DNA of 64,000 bases from Ziziphus jujuba (lineage: Eukaryota > Streptophyta > Magnoliopsida > Rosales > Rhamnaceae): positions 12,896,001-12,960,000 of the forward strand of contig NC_083380.1 in NCBI RefSeq assembly GCF_031755915.1, given 5' to 3'. Of this stretch, positions 57,230 through 64,000 are shown piece by piece (positions within the stretch are counted from its first letter, which is position 1; the number at the start of each line of letters is the position of its first letter). The notes under the pieces were generated by a model. That model had not been told where the DNA came from, did not search any database, and saw only the letters and a program-made list of their open reading frames with translations. The position numbers and the translations under genes were made by a program.

Positions 57230-58917
57230 AAAGAAAAAAAAAAGGCAAGCAATTTATTAACAACACAAAAGAAATTTAATGTACAATATTTAAAAAGAAA
57301 AACACATATTTTTATTTTGTACTGTTAAAAAGCATATATAATTTTCTTCTAATATTTTAACTTGATTATATCTCAATTTATTAACATAAACAAAAACAAA
57401 AATAAAAAATAAAATAAAACACAGATCAAAATAATATTCTTCATTCTTTTAAATTTTTAAAAAATGTTATTCTTTTCTAAATAAAAATGTGAAAAATACA
57501 AAAATATAAAAGTTATTGCTTTTCTTGTGTGCCATAGTTATTGACTTTATTGGGTAGATAGACTGAAATTAAATTGGAAATCAATATATACCAAAAACAA
57601 GGAGAAGAAAAATTTTGTTTTCTATTTATTATCTTTGTATGGTATATTATACGATATATATAGGATGAAAAATATATAATTTATCTAGGTTCAGATGAAA
57701 AAAATTATAAACTCTATAATACAATATTTTCTAAAAATTAATTAATTAAGATCCTAACTTGATTTGGAGACTGAAAAAAAATTAAAATCAATTTTATGAA
57801 GGGACCAACTAAGGTAATAACCCAAAAACAAATATATTTAATATATATAAAATGTTAAAAGTGAAAATTAGGGGAGGCGAACATGAGAAATTTTTCAGTA
57901 CATAGTATTTATATAGAATCTGATATGGTACATACTACCAATAAAAAAATAACATCTGTCTTATTTTTGCCATATCAACAGTTACACACCTTAACACGGT
58001 TACTCCTATAACACTATTCTTCTCTGCTGGGATCCCATCTATCTCAAACTTAGAAGTATTATCATCCAAACCAATCTTAGTCTCTCTGGCAAGTATTATC
58101 ATTCAAAGCAACCTTAGTCTCTTTGGCAAGCTCAAATCCTATGTTTCATTTTTAAAAATACAAGAACCCAAGTTAATACAAATGCGAATCTATTTTTTCT
58201 CTGCACATAGATCATTCCATCTGTTATTTAATTTTTAAAATTTATATTTGGTGTCTAATTTAATCAGTAAATCAAGGATCAATTATAGAGGTGGCATGAA
58301 ACTCACAAAATCATTTCTATTCTACAATTATAATTGAGCTTCTTGATTATTAAAATTCTAGAGAGATTTCAAAAAAATATATATATATTTTCTAAAAAAT
58401 TTCTTGGTTGAGATGGGTGTCTGTCTTGGATTTTCATCTAACCAAACAAATGGTATTGTCAGTGGGGATAGCCTACCTCCGCCCCGACTAGTATTGTTTA
58501 ATTCATTTATTAAAGTCTATTATAACCAGATAGTGAATTTATTTAATTCATTTTTCTAATTTTATAATATGGAACATAATTTAGATTTGTTGCATCATAA
58601 CCAAGAACTATCATAAGTAATATATATACTTTGTAGTATAAAAAATATTAAAATGTTTATTAATTACTTTTTGTAACGTTTAGTCTATGGCTTTCAAGAG
58701 CATATATTTTTTAATTACCTTTTGAAGGTGGGCGGGCAAGCTCCCAAGCGTCCCGCTATACAAAATAAATTGAATATTTATCTGCTTATTTGAAAGCGAC
58801 AAATTAAATATTTTTAAGCCAAAAAAAAAAAAAAGAGATAAATTAAATATCTATATCTACTTGTTGGACAGAGAGTAAGAGACAACATAACATTGGTAAG
58901 AAATCAGTGACAAGATA

Positions 58918-58923
58918 CACGTG
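58918..58923 (+). promoter_or_regulatory. G-box (CACGTG) upstream of BBI-2
   Basis: The same paired ACGT-core block as at 43429, 327 bp before the ATG. Conservation between copies is not independent evidence, given how similar the copies are. Confidence 0.45.
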
Positions 58924-59155
58924 CAAGGACACGTATAAACGACAAAAACAATTAATGTTTATTTTCTTTTGAATTTATTGGGAAAACGTTTAATCTCTCT
59001 CTCTCTCTCTCTCTTTATTTTTTAAACATATTCTCTTTTAAAAATTATATTTGGATTTTGGAATTTCATTAATAACCAAAAACGCGTTTCTTTATTGATT
59101 TATTTATTTATTTTTGTCACCAAGTAATCTGTTGGCTCTCTTTCCGTACATTGTC

Positions 59156-59163
59156 TATAAATA
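59156..59163 (+). promoter_or_regulatory. TATA box of BBI-2
   Basis: TATAAATA, 82-89 bp before the ATG at 59245, at the same distance as in BBI-1. Confidence 0.75.
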
Positions 59164-59244
59164 TCCCCAAACTTACCACATCTTCTTCACCACCCAAACA
59201 ATCTTCAAAAGAGAGCTAAAATACCAGAGCAAAGAGAATTATTC

Positions 59245-59858
59245 ATGGCTTCCAAGAAGGCTGTTGTCATGACTGTGGCAGTGCTAGCTGTTCTTCTGCT
59301 AGCTTTGTCTGCAACAGTTTCTGCTAGACCTGATGCTCATGTCTTGGATCTCTTTGACCTACTAAGTGCCAGAAACCATGTTTCTGATAACTTTGGTACA
59401 TATTAACATCCTTTTTTCTGTTTCACAAGTTTTACCTATTCGATAAACATTATGGTTTTTTATTTTTTTTTCCCACTCGTAACTAAATTTTTTTTTTTTT
59501 TTTGGTTCAAGCCGAATACGGAAAGATTTAACGAGATTCATTATTAATTTTCATGTTGTGGATACGAATTTGAAGTAACCAACATCTTTTTTTTTTTTTT
59601 TTTTATTGGTTGGTTTTCTATGTTGTAGTGAGAGTGGTGCGTGGGAAGAATGAAGGAAATATGATGGCATGCTGTGATGCTTGCTATTGCACTAAAAGCA
59701 TGCCTCCAAAATGCATGTGCGCAGACATCTTCTCCGATCCACATCGATGCATGGGCTGTGATCTTTGCATGTGCACAATGAGCTATCCCCCACAATGCAA
59801 GTGTCTTGATGTTACAGACTGTTGCAGTCCACCATGTTCCGCTGTTGCTACCGACTAA
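59245..59858 (+). CDS. Bowman-Birk-type serine protease inhibitor precursor (BBI-2), two exons
   Basis: Exon 1 is 59245-59395 and exon 2 is 59629-59858, with a phase-1 GT-AG intron. Against BBI-1 the coding sequence differs at three sites (CTG/CTT, TTA/CTA, GAC/GAT), all synonymous, so the 126-residue precursor is identical: signal peptide 1-27, propeptide, Lys73-Ser74 loop, Met101-Ser102 loop and 15 Cys. The intron is 233 bp against 279 bp in BBI-1; the difference is mainly in T-rich and TTTA repeats. TATA box, G-box and poly(A) signals are also shared. Identical products suggest a dosage role for the pair or a recent duplication. The two promoters differ upstream of about 43130/58490, so expression may not be the same. 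Confidence 0.93.
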
Positions 59859-59958
59859 ATCGCCACTATGTTAAGTACTATATAGGCTTGGCCAACTGCC
59901 TCAATGGCTGATGCATATGTTGAGGCTTTTAAATAATATGTAAGCCAAGTCTTCCCTA

Positions 59959-59986
59959 AATAAAAATGTTTATGTTGGAAATAAAA
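59959..59986 (+). terminator. Poly(A) signals of BBI-2
   Basis: AATAAA at 59959-59964 and a second one about 16 bp later, in the same layout as BBI-1. Confidence 0.6.
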
Positions 59987-62716
59987 TTGCCTTTGATCTC
60001 AAATATTTTTCCTGTGAATTATGTTTGGGATCAATGCACCATTCAATCCTTGTTGGGATTGATATAAATGGATAAAAGCTTATATCATGTACGTCTTCTC
60101 TAAATTATTATTCTGGATTATTTCTTTATGCCTATCTATCATGTCAGAGACAGAGCAACACAAGGCTATCCCAATTTTTTTTTTTAAATAGTACTATTAC
60201 TATTGAACTAAAATGGTGAAAGAAAAAATCATATTTTAATGAGATTTGATAAGTGCTATATTTCTTATTTATTTCCCTCTTCTAGCGACGTTATCGTATT
60301 CAAGAGCTATGCTATTGTTTCCGTTGGTAGTCTTTTGTTTCAAGGGTTTTCTTTCACATATTGCGTGAGAATGAAAAACTTGAACAACAATGCAACGTAA
60401 AGTATGAGATAGTGTAAATATAATACCCCAACTTAGAAAATATGAGATAGTGTAAATATAATACCCCAACTTAGAAAATATACTCATATGGTAGTAAGAG
60501 AAAAAAAATATATATATACAATGGTAAATTAGGAAAGGATATTCTAAACTTTTTAAATTAAAGAAAAGTGAATTGAATCATTTAGAATCATTAAATTACA
60601 TATATGTAATGTGATAGGTTTGATATAAGATGTAGTTTAACTATTCTAGATGATTAAGGCCACTCATTCTCAACTTGAAAAATTGAATATATCCTCATCT
60701 GAGCTGAACTGCATATATATATATATATATATATATATTCCAAAGCAAGCCTAGAAAGAATAATACTAAAGTATTAGGTATATAGATAAAGATATTCAAA
60801 TTTTAAAAATGCAACTCATCTTTCTGATTCTATTGATCACCTTAGGGTTTTATCCAACTTTACATTAACATATATCACATGTTCGCCAATGTGAAACAAT
60901 AATCTATACATACTCTATGCAGCTTTACAACAAAAGAAACAAATCAATTATACAATTGTAGAGAACAATTATAATGACAAAAATCTAAAGTTATAAATAA
61001 TGCTTTTTCATCTTATGAAGGATCGTCATCTTGTAATGTATCATTTAAAGTTTCGATTTTAGATGATAGTTTTTAAATGTCATTTAAATTTATTTTGAAA
61101 TGATAGTTCTTTGAAGAATTGTCAGCTTTACTAGTTCAAATATCAAATTCTAAGTTATATTAATAGATGGCAGTTTCGCTTAAAAAATATCATCTAAACT
61201 TTTTTGAGTGTCATGATATCACTTTTCATTTTTAAATATATATATATAACTCATCCCATAATAACTAAATCTTATAATTGTGTAACAATAATTGATTTTT
61301 ATTCAAAAAATAGAAATAAAACAGGAAAGTCATAATCTTAAAGTAAAATTTATAATAGTTTAAAATAAAAATTACAATACAAGCATAAAAAGTTAATATT
61401 GCATCAACCAAGAAGAGGGGGAAAAAAAAAAAAAAACTCAGTAATCCATCTTCAATATTCTCAATATGGATAAATATTACAAATATCGTTAAATACCCAT
61501 TCTTGCTTCTCAACGATTTCTTCTTCCATATAAATTTCTCTTCCATTGACCTACAAATAATATTTAAGCCATATATTACTGAAAATTTACAATTAATGAA
61601 ATACATAACACAAAATAATAATAATAATAATAATAAATCAATTCATTACCTAAAATAGGAAATAAATTATTATACAACAAATTTCTCTAGCAATCAAAAT
61701 GAGGAAGCTAAGTTAGCATCGTGAGCCAATCCAACCACACCGTCTAAAAATTACTCTAAATCCACAAAAACCTGAACAAGATTAGTAGCCTAGTTAGAAT
61801 AAGCTACTTATATTTAACTACTTATAACAATACAACACTAATTAATAGATATTCAACTGCTTATGATAGAGAAATACATAAAAAAATCTCTAAATTTGCC
61901 AAAGGATCATAAGATTATTCCCTCTTTTGTCAAACATTGTAATAACTGATATTCTTTGAATACCACGTTTAGTAGCAATAAGCCTCTGCAAAAGCAAAGT
62001 CAACATTTAGTACAAATTTACAAAGTCAAATAAGCCATGAGTGCTCCAAAAGCGAATATCCTTCATAAATTGCTCTAATTGAATGCCTATGCTCATAAGT
62101 AGTAGAACATATAAACTAGTAATGTTGGCTTGATAGGAGCTAAGTAAAAAGCACTTACTTTTAGCATACTAGCTAGTAATAAATTGAATGAAACAGATAA
62201 TATAAAGAGTGTTGACAACCTCGAGGCAAAGTAAGAGAATGTAATAGCCAATAAAAAATAAAATGGATGATGTCATCAACATTTTGTGCATATACGTGTT
62301 ATGATATTATTTTGATTTTCCTTAAAAGAAATAATAAGAAAGAAATAATTATTGATAAATAACAAAGAAAAAGACAGAATTTCCCTTTTATAATAGACAA
62401 AAAGGATGTCGAAGGCCACTTGATATACACAAAAATCCAAGCCTTTTTTTTTTTTTCCTTTTTTTAAACCAAATTGTTTCATTTGCCACGTAAAATAAGT
62501 TATTTGAAAAGCACGCTTGCGCTATTTTTTTTTTTTTTATTCTCAAAATAGACAAATAAGTTATCTAAAAGCATACTTGCAATATATATATATATATATA
62601 TATATAATTTTTTTTTAAATTTTCAAAACAGATATTAGTGATGCAAAAGTGCTCCAAAATGCATCTCTTTTCAATTAAAAAAAAATGCATAAAAAAAATT
62701 ACAAGTTGTTATTACC

Positions 62717-62752
<36 letters not shown>

Positions 62753-62846
62753 AGAAAAGAAAAGTTTGCAATACTTGACGATTTTTTTTCTTTTTTGAAA
62801 AATGTTTATACATCATGAGTATTTCATGTTCTACTGAAGGGGATTT

Positions 62847-62886
<40 letters not shown>

Positions 62887-64000
62887 GGAGAAAATTCGTA
62901 CTAGGATCCTCCAAAATGTCATTCGTACAATGTTTCTCTCCCACCAATACCTTTCATTCACATGTGATGCATTTGGGATAGTCTGGCCCCACCATATGTT
63001 GTTCTGCGTTATTATTGGCTGAAAATTATCATGCATTACTGTTCGTACCTATCTACGATGTTAATATAAGTAAATTCTTTCTTGCAAAAAGAACAAAAGA
63101 AAAAAAAAAAAAAAGAATGGAGTAATTATGAAAATATAGTCGATAAATATTAAAAAAAAAAGTGTTTATTATTAGTACCAAATATTTTAAATTTGTCTAA
63201 TTAAATATGTATCTAAAATTTTAAATAAATCAAAGCATGCAATTTTATCTAAAATTAATAATATATATATATATATAAACAATTTATTGTTATGCCATAA
63301 TAATTGTACTAACTATGATCCTAAAGTATTGTTCTTTTAATTACATACACAGTATTTGATCAAACATAATTATAAATTTAAAATCTTAATTAGTTAAATG
63401 TAAATGTTACTTTTTTTTTTTTAAATTACAACTTAGCAGTGGGGGATTTTCAACCCGATCGAAGTATGCAAGTTGAGAAATATGATAAATATTTACTAAA
63501 ATATATAATTTTTAACTATAGTGATTAATTTTTATTCTTGTTTAAAATGGATAAGAACTTCAAGTAATTGGTAACTAAACAGTGAATATCGGCAACAATG
63601 ACATATCTATTGATAACCATCAATGAATTTGACATTTCTTCTATATTTCAATAAAAATTCACATTTTTTTCTTCAATTTCCATTAATAATTGTCGGAATC
63701 TTCAACAATTATGAATAAATTTGATATTTTTGTAGGTGATAAATAAATTTTAATTTCTTATCAGTATTAAATATGTTGGTGGATATTTTTTATCCTCTTA
63801 TTGATATCAAATCTAAAAAAAAATTAAAAAATATCGACAGAAATATCAATAATATCATGGATTTTTATATTCATGCTTCCAACAATCAGATTTCTCTTCA
63901 ACTGGTATCTATTACATAATATCTTATTAGTTTAGACATATATATTATTAAAAAATATATATAAATATGGATTTGATATAGTGGAAAATTTATAAAAAAA
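59987..64000. other. BBI-2 downstream region to window end, no gene seen
   Basis: Noncoding and collinear with copy 1. A short tandem repeat of 35-40 bp (GAGATAGTGTAAATATAATA, then CCCCAACTTAGAAAATAT) occurs twice at 60405-60480, against once in copy 1. (TA)n tracts lie at about 60714-60738, 62580-62605 and 62853-62882. Minus-strand frames at 61265-61606 and 62276-63036 show no protein features I can support. Confidence 0.6.
62718..62751. repeat. Homopolymer A34 tract
   Basis: About 34 consecutive A; copy 1 has a shorter, interrupted A run at 51652-51669. Confidence 0.85.

Larger units (their letters stand above)
56080..64000 (+). repeat. Segmental duplication copy 2 (carries BBI-2), continues past the window
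   Basis: Direct-orientation partner of copy 1, starting at TCAGCATAAGTTGAAGGACA (56082). It is largely uninterrupted compared with copy 1. Private changes are an extra block of about 160 bp at 58628-58790, loss of the 42780-43130 equivalent, and loss of the 52036-52620 equivalent at about 63125. It ends at the window edge at a point equal to about 53530 in copy 1. Confidence 0.88.

Overview
The window looks like plant nuclear DNA from a eudicot. It is AT-rich, has many (TA)n microsatellites, spliced Bowman-Birk protease-inhibitor (BBI) genes, chromodomain-bearing Ty3/gypsy retrotransposons with LTRs near 2.9 kb, CACTA transposons and TRIM elements. No bacterial, organellar or CRISPR features were seen. 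Only two genes look intact: a duplicated pair of two-exon BBI genes at 43761-44420 and 59245-59858. Most of the rest is mobile DNA. All percent identities here are rough hand counts.

Region 1 (1-16329) is a nest of transposons. A non-autonomous CACTA element (5035-10354) has CACTAC...GTAGTG ends and a perfect 3-bp TGA target-site duplication. It carries tandem arrays and a decayed 3' end of a TNP2-type transposase gene. A second, partial copy in inverted orientation fills 1-4247 and itself holds a three-LTR TRIM insertion. The flanks (4248-5034 and 10355-16329) are a very diverged LTR relative of the gypsy elements further right, with a small MITE and a 22-bp-type minisatellite inside.

Region 2 (16330-35569) is two Tekay/Del-like chromovirus copies joined head to head. 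A (16330-25586, minus) and B (25587-35569, plus) meet inside their truncated 5' LTRs and form a near-palindrome of about 19 kb. Both gag-pol frames are broken. B is more damaged and has lost two of the three integrase catalytic acids.

Region 3 (about 37.6-64 kb) is a tandem segmental duplication carrying BBI genes. Copy 1 (about 37.64-54.0 kb) has BBI-1 and a broken third gene, BBI-3. Copy 2 (about 56.08 kb to beyond the window end) has BBI-2. The two intact genes differ at three synonymous sites in 126 codons, so the proteins are identical. Copy 1 has since gained a 2.3-kb LTR-like insertion, two TRIMs, a 3-kb solo LTR and a nest of DNA transposons. Copy 2 keeps matching empty sites for several of these. 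Copy 2 has lost a block that in copy 1 contains the first exon of BBI-3, and its BBI-3 second exon should lie just past the right edge of the window.

The BBI genes encode secreted double-headed serine-protease inhibitors: a Lys-Ser trypsin loop and a Met-Ser loop of chymotrypsin/elastase type, with an unusual fifteenth cysteine. TATA boxes, G-boxes and poly(A) signals occupy equivalent places in the two copies.
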